Notes: generated by a model from the sequence alone, not told the origin. DNA of 64,000 bases from JAXMBX01 sp046349635 (GCA_046349635.1 JAXMBX010000002.1:1-64000), one strand, 5' to 3'; counted from the stretch's first letter, positions 35,643 through 45,256 are shown. A program made the numbers and translations.

Positions 35643-36915
35643 CTGCGTTTTTAGAACTCCATTGCCGGTTGTTGGACCAATGGAAACCCGGATTCAAACC
35701 CGGAAACGCAAGGGGTATGCTGCGGTGTCGCTTCTCGATTTTGACCAGTTGGATCCGCTGATTTCCGTTCTTTCCTCTTCGGATGATCGCGATTTGACCA
35801 GTCACGCCGAAGATCGCCTGAGCCGCTTAGGTGCACATCCCGAGAAACTGTCGACCCTTCTCGGCCGGACTGAAGTCGGAATCAGAGCCGGGATCCTCAG
35901 AAGTTTGAGTGGAATAAAATTGGACAATATTCCCGAAAAAGTGCGCGGCAGATTATTGACGGAAGTGACTCGCTTCTTTCAGGAAGATCCGGATGGCGGA
36001 ATCCATTCGGCGGCGGAATTGACCTTGAACGCCTGGGGTCAGGGTGATCGAGTTCGCGCGTGGAAGAACACCTCTGCACCGAGGCGGGCAACCGCCGGGT
36101 GCGGCTGGTACGTCACAGGCTCAGGCGAAACGATGATCGTTTTTCGAGGTCCAATCGTCACTGTAACAGGCTCACCCGCCGATGAGCATGCCCACGAAAC
36201 GGATGAGGCTCAACGCAAGAGAGTCATCAATCGGGATTTTGCGATCGCGAGTACGGAAGTCACTCATGCCGACTTCTTGGCGCTCACCCCGGGGTTTCGT
36301 CATAAGGAACATGACGTGATTCCGAACCCGCAATGCGCTGCGGCAGCCATGTCATGGCACCGCGCCGCACAGTATTGCAATGCATTCAGCAGAAACGAGC
36401 ATATCCCGGAGAACGAGTTGTGTTACGAGATCGATCCTCAGGGATTCGCCAAGCCTTTCCCGGATCACCTCAATCGAAACGGATATCGGCTGCCGACGGA
36501 GGTGGAATGGGAGTTTGCCTGCCGGGCGGGAACTCCCACAGCTTTTTACTGGGGCAACGATCCTCAACTGGCGGAGCGCTATGCCTGGACGATTGCTAAC
36601 TCACAATCACAAAACCATCCTGTCGGACAACTGATCCCCAACAACTTTGGTCTTCATGACATGCTCGGAAATGTGATGGAATGGACCGACAATATTTTTG
36701 ATGAGCTGGCACCGAGATTCCCGGAGATCGACGGCGAAGATCCGGGGCCCTTTGAACGCGACAATCAAAGGATTACCCGGGGAGGAAGTGCCATTATCCC
36801 TGGGGATCGTATCCGCATCGCCAATCGCACTCCCGGTAAAGCATATACAGGCGTGGTGCTGCATCTTGGGTTTCGACTTGCCAGGACGATAAACCCTCCG
36901 CTCGGCGCACCTTAA
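35560..36915 (+). pseudogene. FGE/SUMF1-like domain, probably the frameshifted C-terminus of the kinase protein
   Basis: This frame overlaps the kinase gene's end by 83 bases in another frame. From about 35740 it encodes HEAT-like helices and then, from about 36230, a formylglycine-generating-enzyme-like (C-type lectin fold) domain: NGYRLPTEVEWEFACRAG, NNFGLHDMLGNVMEWT, RITRGGS and LGFRLAR. The Cys pair needed for formylglycine formation is absent (the segment after RGGS is AIIPGDRIRIAN), so it is a binding rather than a catalytic version. The first about 40 residues are not protein-like. No ribosome-binding site is seen, so independent translation is doubtful. Confidence 0.7.
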
Positions 36916-37197
36916 AAGCACGCCCACCGAAATAAACATAATCGCAACATCAGCTTCGCCTCACCGCGCTATTTTGCTGCACAACCAGACTTTGTTCTTG
37001 CGTAAACGGTAAGTCACAGGATATTTTCTGGTCTTATAACCCCGCGCCACATTGCACGTCTGGCGAGCTGAGGCCTCTATTCGGAACAGGCTGCGTCGAA
37101 CACAAAATCGACCCGTATACAGTTTGACATAAAAGATGACCTCACATCACCACACTTCAACGTGGCCAACGATCGTTCAACATAAGGAGAACAGAAA

Positions 37198-37530
37198 ATG
37201 GCAGGGCCTGTATGGACGATGTATGGACCTTTGGCGGGTGGGATACCACTCACTGCTGATGTAGCCAATCAGGCGATCACATTGCTGCGCACAACAGCAA
37301 TGGTCTATTTGCGAGATTTTCCGACGGCACAGCACAAAAAGTGGGTTGCTGCGCTGCTTCGAAAAACCAATGCAGCTGCACCCAAAGACATGTTTATGAA
37401 GATGGCGTGTCGTTATCGCAACCCGGCGGATGTTAAGACGATGGATATCGTCGTGTTGTTCCAGAGAATGAGAAAACAGTTCCGCCCTCTCCGGGCTACT
37501 ACGGAATCTGGGTTCGAAGCCTGGGAATAG
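37198..37530 (+). CDS. Hypothetical small protein
   Basis: A 110-residue soluble protein from the ATG at 37198 with a good AAGGAGAACAG site. It contains WTMYGPLAGGIPLTADVANQ and a basic, helical second half (KKWVAALLRKTN, MRKQFRPLR). No family recognised. The next frame (37577-37924) begins 47 bases later without an ATG, and protein-like sequence runs through the gap in that frame, so the two may be halves of one gene split by an indel near 37505-37530. Confidence 0.5.
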   Translation: MAGPVWTMYGPLAGGIPLTADVANQAITLLRTTAMVYLRDFPTAQHKKWVAALLRKTNAAAPKDMFMKMACRYRNPADVKTMDIVVLFQRMRKQFRPLRATTESGFEAWE

Positions 37531-37576
37531 ACAAGTACCGCAGAATAGCCCTGTCGAAGACTTTGATCCGGACGAC

Positions 37577-37924
37577 TTGCCGCCATACCTGCCAGGATAT
37601 CGGAGTTTCGTCGGTCAACGGGGGGTCCCCGGCGAATTGGATCCTGCATTCAATTGGCATTGGAGTGATCAAAATCTTCCGCCCGAGGAAAAGAATATCC
37701 TCCATACTGTTGCTGATCTAAAAACCCCCGTTGGATTACCCGGTCGGATAAAATCCAAAATTCAACTGTTTGAGGCCGTGGCAGGAGAACCAACCAGCCG
37801 ATGGCTGTTAACCGCGTCAGAACCCATTAAAGGTTATGGAAACTCAGGACCCCCTGAGGACCACTACTGGGGTGGAAGCTCCCTCCAGGATTTGCTGATC
37901 CACACGATCACTATCAGGCCTTAG
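37577..37924 (+). CDS. Hypothetical protein, possibly the C-terminal half of the preceding gene
   Basis: A 115-residue frame starting only at a TTG. Protein-like sequence (QNSPVEDFDPDDLPPYLPGY) extends upstream of that codon without a start. The body is rich in Trp, Pro and Gly (FNWHWSDQNLPPEEKN, DHYWGGSSLQDLL). No family recognised. It probably continues the gene at 37198. Confidence 0.45.
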   Translation: MPPYLPGYRSFVGQRGVPGELDPAFNWHWSDQNLPPEEKNILHTVADLKTPVGLPGRIKSKIQLFEAVAGEPTSRWLLTASEPIKGYGNSGPPEDHYWGGSSLQDLLIHTITIRP

Positions 37925-38046
37925 CGACCCGAACAAAGGTTTGCATTAAACGAGCGCAATGGCCCAAGTCGCTATACACGTTGATTTTGTCAGTATGCAG
38001 ATGGCTCGTAATAACTCCACCATGACGTTTTCAAAGAGACCAAATA

Positions 38047-38220
38047 ATGACACATGCACCGGATCCAACACCTGGCGTCTTCGACGACAGCAAAGATAAC
38101 AATGCGGCCGCTGCAGGCAAGAAATCTGCAGGCAAGAAATCTCCGGCCAAGAAGACAGCGAAAAAGAAATCTCCGGCTAAGAAAGCTCCGGCCAAAAAGA
38201 CACCGAAACGTAAAAAGTAG
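38047..38220 (+). CDS. Histone H1-like Lys/Ala/Pro-rich peptide
   Basis: A 57-residue peptide with ATG at 38047 and TAG at 38218. The first about 20 residues are neutral to acidic; the rest repeats AGKKS, SPAKK and APAKK units and ends TPKRKK. This composition is that of eukaryotic H1 tails and chlamydial Hc1-like proteins, which bind DNA non-specifically. AAAGAGA lies upstream of the ATG. Nucleoid binding is inferred from composition alone. It lies just upstream of a glycosyltransferase gene on the same strand. Confidence 0.6.
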   Translation: MTHAPDPTPGVFDDSKDNNAAAAGKKSAGKKSPAKKTAKKKSPAKKAPAKKTPKRKK

Positions 38221-38279
38221 TCGTTCTCAGGACTGATGAAACGGGAGGGCGACTGATCTGATGTTTCATTTTGTGGCCC

Positions 38280-39236
38280 ATGATGACTCGGCAACGTGAG
38301 GTAACCAGGTCGTTCTCATCCGAGATCTCCGTCATCCTGACCGCTTATAACGAAGGACTGGAGTTGGGCCGGACGATAAACTCGATCCGGCGCAACACCC
38401 AGTCCGATTTCGAAGTGATCGTTGTGGATGACGGATCGACAGATAGATCGCTGACTGGAAAAGCTTTTCGTGATGTCACCGTCATCCGGCATGCAACCCG
38501 CATGGGCGTGGCGTATTCCCGGAATGAAGCCACGCGCCTCGCGAAAGGTCGCACCCTTGCCTATCTCGATGGTCATCAGCGACTGACGGAAGGCTGCCTG
38601 GATGCCTGTGCGGATCTCGCCGTCAGGCGCCAGGCTATTGTCTGCCCGGATCTGTGTGGCTTTGAGAAAAACGCCGCCCTTATTCACGGTGCGCGTTTCC
38701 AAAGCCCGCGCGACAAACCCCCTTTCGGGGCAGAGTGGAAAATCTTGAAACCCGTTCGTCGGGTCACGGCGATGTCGTCCTTGCGAGCACCGGCTTATGT
38801 CATCCCCGCCGAGATCTATCCCCAAGTCCAATGGAGTCGATTGCTGCGCGGCTGGGGAGGATCAGAGGGCGCCATCTCTCTCAAAGCGTTCTTTTCGGGT
38901 GTTGATATTTTCCACCTCTGCGGCCATATCGCTTATCATAAATTCAAGCGTAAGTTTCACTACAAAGTAGGATGGGACGAAGTCTGGAGAAATCACGCCA
39001 TCATGGCGCGGATTTGTTTCTCGGAAGAGACGTGGTTGAAATATTGGCTCCCCGAGATCTTTGCACCGCACCTTGATGATAAGACACAAAAAGAATTGAA
39101 GTCCGCCGCGATTCGAAAGGAACACGAGAACTTCCACACTCTGAAGGTCCGATCTGACTATGAGTTCTGGACGCGGTTGATTCGACGTCGAATTCCCAAG
39201 CCTTTACGACCCCTGCGCCTTCTCTCCAGGTGCTGA
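38280..39236 (+). CDS. Family 2 glycosyltransferase
   Basis: A 318-residue GT-A fold glycosyltransferase (GT2-like, close to the polypeptide-GalNAc-transferase-like group). It opens EISVILTAYNEGLELGRTINS. DDGSTD is the nucleotide-binding motif and YLDGH is the DxH metal motif. A GWGGSEGAISLKAF segment marks the acceptor side. The start is ATG 38280 (38283 also possible); a TTG upstream is less likely. It is the first gene of a surface-sugar cluster with kdsB, kdtA and a transporter. Donor and acceptor unknown. Confidence 0.8.
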   Translation: MMTRQREVTRSFSSEISVILTAYNEGLELGRTINSIRRNTQSDFEVIVVDDGSTDRSLTGKAFRDVTVIRHATRMGVAYSRNEATRLAKGRTLAYLDGHQRLTEGCLDACADLAVRRQAIVCPDLCGFEKNAALIHGARFQSPRDKPPFGAEWKILKPVRRVTAMSSLRAPAYVIPAEIYPQVQWSRLLRGWGGSEGAISLKAFFSGVDIFHLCGHIAYHKFKRKFHYKVGWDEVWRNHAIMARICFSEETWLKYWLPEIFAPHLDDKTQKELKSAAIRKEHENFHTLKVRSDYEFWTRLIRRRIPKPLRPLRLLSRC

Positions 39237-39262
39237 CACAGCCACACGAACTTCTGTTGAAA

Positions 39263-40108
39263 ATGTCCATGGGCACAGGACGAACCACGACTGCTGAACT
39301 ACCTCAGGGAATCATCATGATTCCCGCACGATTAGCCTCGACCCGGCTTCCGGGAAAACTGCTCCTGGATTCTACCGGTCGCCCTCTCCTCAGTTATGCC
39401 ATCGATCGAGCAATCGCCGCGCTCAGACAATCCCCGTCCTTCTTTCGCGACGTGTACGTTGTCGCTGACGATGAAAGCCTCTGCCGAATTGCGGAGCAAT
39501 ACGGTGTCAAAAGTATCGCATCACGTTCAGCTCATGTTAATGGAACTTCCCGGATCGCGGCGGCGGTCCGTGAGCTGAAAGGGTCTGCAGAATTCGACTT
39601 TGTCGTGAATCTGCAGGGAGACCATCCACAAGTTGCTCCGGACGCCATTTTGCGCGTCGCCAACGCCTTGGTCGAGCATTCTTCAGCGGACATGTCCACC
39701 GCCGCGGTTCCAATTGACGCGAATGATCGAGAAACTCTGGAATGCCGGAACGTGGTCAAAGTCTGGATGAATCAGGCCACGCAGGCGACCGCTTTCTCCC
39801 GGAGCACTCGCCAGTTAAATCTCGACCAAGAGTCGGCTGAATTGCAGAGCGCGCACCGGCATGTCGGAATCTACGCCTATCGCGTCGATTTTCTAGAGAC
39901 TTATGCAAGACTCCCGCCGAGTCCCGGAGAACTGCGCGAGGATCTTGAGCAATTGAGAGCATTGGAACATCGGGCGGACATTCGCGTAGTGACAATTCCC
40001 GGCGCCATGGCGGGGCCCGGGATCGACACCGCGGAAGAGTATGCGAGTTTCGTGCGCAGCGTTATGTCGCCACCTGGGGCCAGGAGTTCCGTAGAAAGTG
40101 ACTCATGA
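39263..40108 (+). CDS. kdsB: 3-deoxy-manno-octulosonate cytidylyltransferase
   Basis: A 281-residue KdsB-like enzyme activating Kdo as CMP-Kdo for lipopolysaccharide core synthesis in the cytoplasm. Signature segments: IMIPARLASTRLPGKLL (nucleotide loop), VYVVADDESL, NGTSRIAAAV, VVNLQGDHP (most KdsBs have QGDEP) and RHVGIYAYR. The glutamate-to-histidine change in QGDHP is notable but lies beside the retained Asp. The start at 39263 is tentative; a GTG at 39230 overlapping the previous stop is possible. Its stop overlaps the kdtA ATG (ATGA). Confidence 0.88.
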   Translation: MSMGTGRTTTAELPQGIIMIPARLASTRLPGKLLLDSTGRPLLSYAIDRAIAALRQSPSFFRDVYVVADDESLCRIAEQYGVKSIASRSAHVNGTSRIAAAVRELKGSAEFDFVVNLQGDHPQVAPDAILRVANALVEHSSADMSTAAVPIDANDRETLECRNVVKVWMNQATQATAFSRSTRQLNLDQESAELQSAHRHVGIYAYRVDFLETYARLPPSPGELREDLEQLRALEHRADIRVVTIPGAMAGPGIDTAEEYASFVRSVMSPPGARSSVESDS

Positions 40109-41440
40109 AACTCCTCCGCAACCTCATCTATGCGATCGTACTCCTGTTGTTTCTCATTGCGGGAATAGTCCCTCGCTATCGTCGCCTCGATGTGTTGAAA
40201 GGCTTCTGGGAAAGACTGACTGGAGCAGGCCCGGCCATTCCTCAAACGGCGCGGGTGGCATGGTTTCATGCCGCCGGCATCGGGGAACTGATGCTCTGTC
40301 AGCTCGTCATCGAACGGTTACGAATGCAACATTCAGATCTCGTATTTGCGATCACCGTTTTCGATGGCGAGGCGCTGCAAGTCGCGAGGGAAAAGTTCCC
40401 CAGGGATTACGTCTCACTTATTCCTTACGATTTCACCTGGGCAGTACGCCGTGCACGCCAGAGAATCCATCCGTCACTGTTTATCATCGCGGAAAACGAT
40501 ATTTGGCCCAATCTGATTTCAGTAATCGGAGAATCCGGAACTCCGATCCTGATTTTCAACACGCGGATGACGCCTCGGGAGCAAACCGAGCATCGCTGGA
40601 ATGGTTGGTTGATCCGTCCTGCACTCCGGCATGTTTCCTGGTGGGGGGTGGTACAGAACGAGGATGCACAATGGATCGAAACACTTTTCCAATTGCGACA
40701 TCTCCAGGAAATCATGGGTTCCCTGAAAATCGATGGTGTTTCCAGAGAAAAAGACTCCCTGAATGTGCAAAGACTGCGGCAGATGTGGGGATTTTCTGAT
40801 TCCGAGACGATCCTCGTTGCAGGGAGCACTCACGCTCCTGAAGAAGAAATGATGCTCACGGTCTACGAGCAACTACAGCCACTCTATCCGCAACTCCGGG
40901 CTTGATCCGTCCCACGACATTCCACAAGATTCGACGAAGTCGCTCAACGAATCGCCCGCCGCGGGATGTCGTTCAAGAGAGTCCGCGAAATGAATCAACC
41001 CGTTCACCAATCCTCTCCCGTGACATTGGCCGACTCCCTCGGTCAACTCCGCGACATCTGGGGGCTGGCCGACCTCGCATTTGTCGGAGGGACATTCACC
41101 AATTACCAGCGACGCTATGCAACCTGCAGAACCGGCGAGTTACCGCGTCCCCATCTGCTTCGGTCCGCATGTCGACAACATCCGAGTCATCGCCGACGAA
41201 CTTCTTAGCCATCAGGCAGCTGTTCGGCTTTTCGACGCTGAGGAGTGTCGCATGACGCTACTGAACTGGCTGGACCATCCGAAAGAAGCCGCAGCCCTCG
41301 CAAACGAGCCGCAGGAACTCGCACAAAACGCCGGTCCTTTGGACTTCGTTTTACACGCGATCGACAATCTGTTGTCGACGGATCGCCCGGTGGCAACAGG
41401 CTTGCTGGAAATCCAACGCGAGACGGGCGGGAGATCTTAA
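40105..41440 (+). pseudogene. kdtA: 3-deoxy-D-manno-octulosonic acid (Kdo) transferase, disrupted
   Basis: The N-terminal half (ATG 40105) has a membrane anchor (IYAIVLLLFLIAGIV), the FHAAGIGEL loop, AENDIWPNL and VAGSTHAPEEE, all KdtA/WaaA landmarks. A TGA at 40903-40905 stops it, but the same frame continues with VPRHSTRFDEVAQR and ADLAFVGGTF. Near 41105 the frame changes and the rest (QPAEPASYRVPICFGPH, equivalent to the EPA-x-P-FGPH donor site) runs to 41440. Thus one in-frame stop and one frameshift disrupt an otherwise complete Kdo transferase. Unless this is sequence error, Kdo addition must rely on another copy. Confidence 0.8.
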
Positions 41441-41442
41441 TC

Positions 41443-42804
41443 TTGGGCCAGACACTCTCGCGAAAGACATTGCTCAGCTACGGCCTTGGCAGCTTTACGC
41501 CCACCGTAGCCAACGAATTTTGCGGCGCCTTTCTCCTGCTGTTCTACACGGAACTGGCCGGACTGGATCCAATCTGGGTCGGTTATGCACTCTTCGTTCG
41601 GATGTGGGTGGACGCCCTTGTGGACCCCGCCATTGGATTTCTCTCGGATCGAACACGCCTTCGATCCGGACGCCGGAGGCCTTTCTTTCTCATCGGCGGT
41701 CTTCCGGGGCTGGTCTGTTTTCTGCTCACGTTTTGTTCTCCGACTGAAAACGTCGCATTCAAGCTGACGTACCTCACGGTGCTGTCCGCGTTGACGGCCG
41801 TATTTCTGTCGTTGAACGCAATTCCCCACATGGCGCTTGCTTTTGAAATGTCGGACGATGCACGAGAGCGAACGCGGTTGGTCGGATACCGCAGTTGCGT
41901 GGAGTCCGCGGCGAGCCTGTTGGCATTGCTGAGCGGTCCGATCGTTCTGGAAGCACAGGGACAGACCCTGCTGGGGCATGTCATGTCTCGAGCCGACTGC
42001 TATCGAGCGGCCGCCGCTGTCTTGGTGTTGATAGGGGTAGTGTCTTCCGTGATCGCGTATCTGGGCACTCACGAACGTCTCTGTCCGCACCAGGAAACCC
42101 GCTACGGATTCGTACAAGGGGTGAAGGACGCCTTGCGCAACAGGGTGTTTCGTTCGTTGCTGTTGATCTATGTCGCTCTCGTCATCGCCAATCGTGTCGC
42201 GCTCGCGCAACTATTTCTCTTGCTGGAGCACTTCCACGGTCTGAAAGAGGAGCAGACGATTCCGTTGTTGTTGTCCTTTTACATTGGGGCTCTCATCAGC
42301 GTACCTGCCTGGATCGTGATCGGCGTGCGTTGGGGGCGAGAGCAAACAGTATTAGGGGCGATGCTCTGCTGGCCGATGACCTATGTCTTTCTCACCTCGG
42401 CGCGTTGGAGCATGTTGTTGCTGTGTGGCGATTCCTTTCTGATGGGCGCTTCATTTGCAGGTGTGATGACCATGCTGGGGGCCATTGCGCCGGAAGCACT
42501 GGATTATGACCGAAAAGTATCGGGGCTGCGTCGGGAAGGGTTGTATGCGAGCGTGATTAATCTGGTTTTTGCAACTTGGGCTGGGGCAGTTGGTCTGGCG
42601 GCGGGAGTCGTCTTGCAGCTCATTGATTTCGCGGCGGAGTTGTCCCTCAGAGGGGACCCTCGCAGGTTTGCGATGGTCAGTGGCCGGATTTCCGGTTCTG
42701 TTCGGATTTCTTGGCACTCCTCGCTTTTGCTGAATTTAAGCGATCAAAGAGTAGCGAACCTCAGTCGCCTAAAGCAACGAAAGCATCGGATGAATGAAAC
42801 ATGA
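41443..42804 (+). CDS. MFS/GPH-type sugar:cation symporter
   Basis: A 453-residue polytopic membrane protein of the glycoside-pentoside-hexuronide:cation symporter group within MFS. It opens LSYGLGSFTPTVANEF and carries DPAIGFLSDRTRLRSGRRRPFFLIG, the loop 2-3 signature with its Arg-rich segment. About twelve hydrophobic stretches follow. The start is taken as TTG 41443 with GGGAGAT upstream, since no ATG fits and the upstream frame belongs to kdtA. The last about 35 residues are Ser/Arg-rich and may be out of frame. It could move a sugar or flip a glycolipid in the Kdo cluster; substrate unknown. Confidence 0.75.
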   Translation: MGQTLSRKTLLSYGLGSFTPTVANEFCGAFLLLFYTELAGLDPIWVGYALFVRMWVDALVDPAIGFLSDRTRLRSGRRRPFFLIGGLPGLVCFLLTFCSPTENVAFKLTYLTVLSALTAVFLSLNAIPHMALAFEMSDDARERTRLVGYRSCVESAASLLALLSGPIVLEAQGQTLLGHVMSRADCYRAAAAVLVLIGVVSSVIAYLGTHERLCPHQETRYGFVQGVKDALRNRVFRSLLLIYVALVIANRVALAQLFLLLEHFHGLKEEQTIPLLLSFYIGALISVPAWIVIGVRWGREQTVLGAMLCWPMTYVFLTSARWSMLLLCGDSFLMGASFAGVMTMLGAIAPEALDYDRKVSGLRREGLYASVINLVFATWAGAVGLAAGVVLQLIDFAAELSLRGDPRRFAMVSGRISGSVRISWHSSLLLNLSDQRVANLSRLKQRKHRMNET

Positions 42805-42912
42805 GAAAAACGCGACGGGAACATGAACGCCCGGTCGCCCGATCATGGAAGTGATGAGCAACAGATAACCAAGTTGCAAGTCGTCGAATGACCTAGCATG
42901 CGGTGAGCATGA

Positions 42913-43683
42913 ATGATCCCGTTGGTTCCCGGAAGAGGAGTACACCATGGCGTCGACCTGGAGCGATTGCGTATACCGACAAAACTTCTCAGAAATTCCC
43001 GAGCGTGCGTGGACTGCTCAGTGAGTAATGCCACAGGTAACGGGGGAACTCTCGGGACCACCAATGCGGAAAAAGACGCGTCGACGGATGAAATCAGTAA
43101 GCACATGTCTCCATCGGGTGGAGTACACATGGAGATATTGTGTGACAAAAATCATGACGTGGGCCTTGGTCCTGGGCGCGTAGCGGTTTTCTTTCACAAA
43201 ATGGCGTGGATGTCTCAATATGGTCTCAGAGACTACGGAGCAAGGGACCATTTTGAGAGTGTGTGGGTGATGTCCGTGGCATTTGATGAAGCTGTCCTTC
43301 CTCCCAAAACGGGACCTGAAGCCCACCACCATCAACTCATTGACAACTTGACCGCGGATGACGGACCGTTGCGCCAATTCCTGGATGACAATCCCATTAG
43401 TTTTTCAAAACCCCTGACCAGCCTGTACGTGGTGGGACCCAAGAATGCGCCCCACAACACGAATATAAAAAAATTGGGGCGTTTTGAGTTAGTGGCTCGC
43501 GACATCGCGACACTCCCCCAAACGAAATGGAGAATTGCGGGCAAAACATTTGTCGACCAGACGTATGTTGGCAAGGACCCCACCACTTCCAATCCGGTTC
43601 CCATTCCTCCAAAGCTCGTAACGAAGCTGTGGGGAAAGCATCTGGGTAACAAGTTCGATCTGACGGAGATCGAATTTCTGTAA
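42913..43683 (+). CDS. Hypothetical protein
   Basis: A 256-codon frame, of which the part from about 43105 looks truly coding: VAVFFHKMAWMSQYGLRDYG, FDEAVLPPKTGPEAHHH, TKWRIAGKTFVDQTYVG and a Lys-rich end. The N-terminal 60 residues are doubtful; starts at 43021 (GTG) or 43105 (ATG) are alternatives. No signal peptide, membrane segment or recognised family. It lies between the transporter and an IS3 relic, in accessory DNA. Confidence 0.5.
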   Translation: MIPLVPGRGVHHGVDLERLRIPTKLLRNSRACVDCSVSNATGNGGTLGTTNAEKDASTDEISKHMSPSGGVHMEILCDKNHDVGLGPGRVAVFFHKMAWMSQYGLRDYGARDHFESVWVMSVAFDEAVLPPKTGPEAHHHQLIDNLTADDGPLRQFLDDNPISFSKPLTSLYVVGPKNAPHNTNIKKLGRFELVARDIATLPQTKWRIAGKTFVDQTYVGKDPTTSNPVPIPPKLVTKLWGKHLGNKFDLTEIEFL

Positions 43684-43756
43684 GGGGAAGAGGTCACCAG
43701 GAATTGTGATCGGCTTGGATCGACGACTGGACTCACCCGGATTTGGTCGGCGCGGG

Positions 43757-44095
43757 GTCATGGGTATACGACCTGCTCGAACTCTTCCAGGGAGACGTAT
43801 CCCAGGGCTGAGTACCGTCGGGTTCAGAGGGAGAACCTTTCGACGCACTCAAACGGGCTCTGACGCGCTTCCTGACGGGTGGCATACCCTGCGTGATGCA
43901 CGCGGACCGCTCCGCAAGCGTTCTGAACCTTGACCGCGTGGATCTCCCGAATGCGCTCGGCCAGTTCCGTACGGTGTCGCCCCCGTCCGCTGATCGTGCG
44001 GTTCTGGCACGGTAAAACCCGCCGCGCGAGACTTGCAGAACGTCGCATTCGGGCAACAATGAGCGAACTGACACCCTTGAGCACGGACGCACCAT
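43757..44095 (-). mobile_element. IS3-family transposase (OrfB) relic, internally deleted
   Basis: On the minus strand, in changing frames, CDVLQVSRGGFYRAR (the OrfB N-terminus) is followed by ELAERIREIHAV. The sequence then jumps to SPFECVERFSL and RRYSALGYVSLEEFEQVVYP, the OrfB C-terminus. The DDE core between them is missing, so the element is dead. No terminal repeats were defined. Confidence 0.7.
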
Positions 44096-44783
44096 GACAA
44101 TGATCTACACTCCCGGCCCGACACCAGACACAATCCGGGCGCCCGATGGAAAACTCATCTCGATCCCGGAAGGCTGGACGCTCCTTCCTCCCGGCGATGC
44201 CGCCCTGACCCGGCGAGTGAAAGCCGCCGGTGATCACTTTGTTGTCGCGGAAAAGAAAGGCCGCAAGGTTTTCTCAAAAGGTGTCTGGTCATCCGCCTCG
44301 ACCGTCGAGCGGATTCGGACCGAACTCGACGCCGAACGCTCCACGGACGCCTGGTCAAAACGTAAGGCGGCCGACAGCAAGCGACGGGAAAAAGCTCAAT
44401 CAGAATACGTCGAGGACTTCACTGGAGCCGTGTTGGACTTTCTCGCGTTTCATCCCCACCATGCCGATCTCGCCCGAAAGCTGTCCGCGGCCGTCGCGAA
44501 CCATGCCACGCCCGTGGGAAGCGGCACGGTCGCCCGCACCAAACGCATCCCTCTGGAGAAACGGGCCGAAGCCGCCGTCATCGCCTGGATGAGGCACCAG
44601 ACGACCGCCTATGACTCCATGGCGATTCCCAGGGTGAAAGGGAAGCGCCGCGAAGTCAGACGGATGTTGGCGCAGCGGTCCAAAGAATTACTGGCCCGTT
44701 ATCGCCACGGCGAAGCAAGTGAACTCCGTGAAGTACGAGAGAAGAACTGCCCGCTGCAACGAGCCCTCGCAAATCTCTCCTGA
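44094..44783 (+). CDS. DUF2293 domain protein
   Basis: A 229-residue basic soluble protein. The C-terminal about 90 residues (RTKRIPLEKRAEAAVIAWMR, HQTTAYDSMAIPRVKGKRRE, VRRMLAQRSKELL) match the DUF2293 domain, which is basic and proposed, without proof, to bind nucleic acid. The N-terminal part (PEGWTLLPPGDAALTRRVK, FVVAEKKGRKVFSKGVW) is typical of the longer members. The start at 44094 just overlaps the end of the IS3 relic, so the promoter may have been changed by that insertion. Confidence 0.8.
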   Translation: MTMIYTPGPTPDTIRAPDGKLISIPEGWTLLPPGDAALTRRVKAAGDHFVVAEKKGRKVFSKGVWSSASTVERIRTELDAERSTDAWSKRKAADSKRREKAQSEYVEDFTGAVLDFLAFHPHHADLARKLSAAVANHATPVGSGTVARTKRIPLEKRAEAAVIAWMRHQTTAYDSMAIPRVKGKRREVRRMLAQRSKELLARYRHGEASELREVREKNCPLQRALANLS

Positions 44784-44785
44784 GC

Positions 44786-45019
44786 CTATTCCTTGGGCAA
44801 ATCTTTCGAACCGACGATCGTCAGGTTCATCCCAATTTGTACACTCACGGACTTCTCCCCGACTTTGATGTTCGCTTTGCCGTTCAAATACCAACCCAGA
44901 GAGCCGGTTGAAAACTCTTTCACTTCCGCCGTCATTGGGATCCCGTTGATCACAACTTCCACGGGCTTTGCATCGGCGACAAACTCCGCACGGGTCACGG
45001 GGCAGGTTGATTTGGCCAT
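44786..45019 (-). CDS. Conserved small hypothetical protein
   Basis: A 77-residue soluble protein starting at 45019 (MAKSTCPVTRAEFV). It is beta-rich, with VVINGIPMTAEVKEF, LGWYLNGKANIKVG and VQIGMNLTIVGSKD. Similar short proteins occur in planctomycetes, but I know no function. The longer frame upstream is Lys/Arg-rich and rejected. It converges with the DUF2293 gene, two bases apart. Confidence 0.6.
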   Translation of the reverse strand: MAKSTCPVTRAEFVADAKPVEVVINGIPMTAEVKEFSTGSLGWYLNGKANIKVGEKSVSVQIGMNLTIVGSKDLPKE

Positions 45020-45256
45020 GAGATTTTCTTTCGAGGTTGAAGACTGACGTGGAACAAAATGCCTGAGATTGCGGCTTTTTTGCTTCGCGGGCATCACAAT
45101 AGCAAGATCAGCGGCTTTTTTCTGCACACGAGCCGCCAGGTATCTTCAACAGCCTTCTCGAGGCCCCTCGCAAAATCCGGGGGGAGTTGTCAATTCCGGA
45201 ATTGTTTGCGACATTATCCACGTTAAATGGAAACACTTTTTTGAAAGGATTCATGC

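Noticed and set aside
36230..36915. FGE-like lectin fold as the variable protein of a diversity-generating retroelement
   Set aside because: No reverse transcriptase or template repeat is visible nearby, and the domain fits a kinase-linked sensor better.
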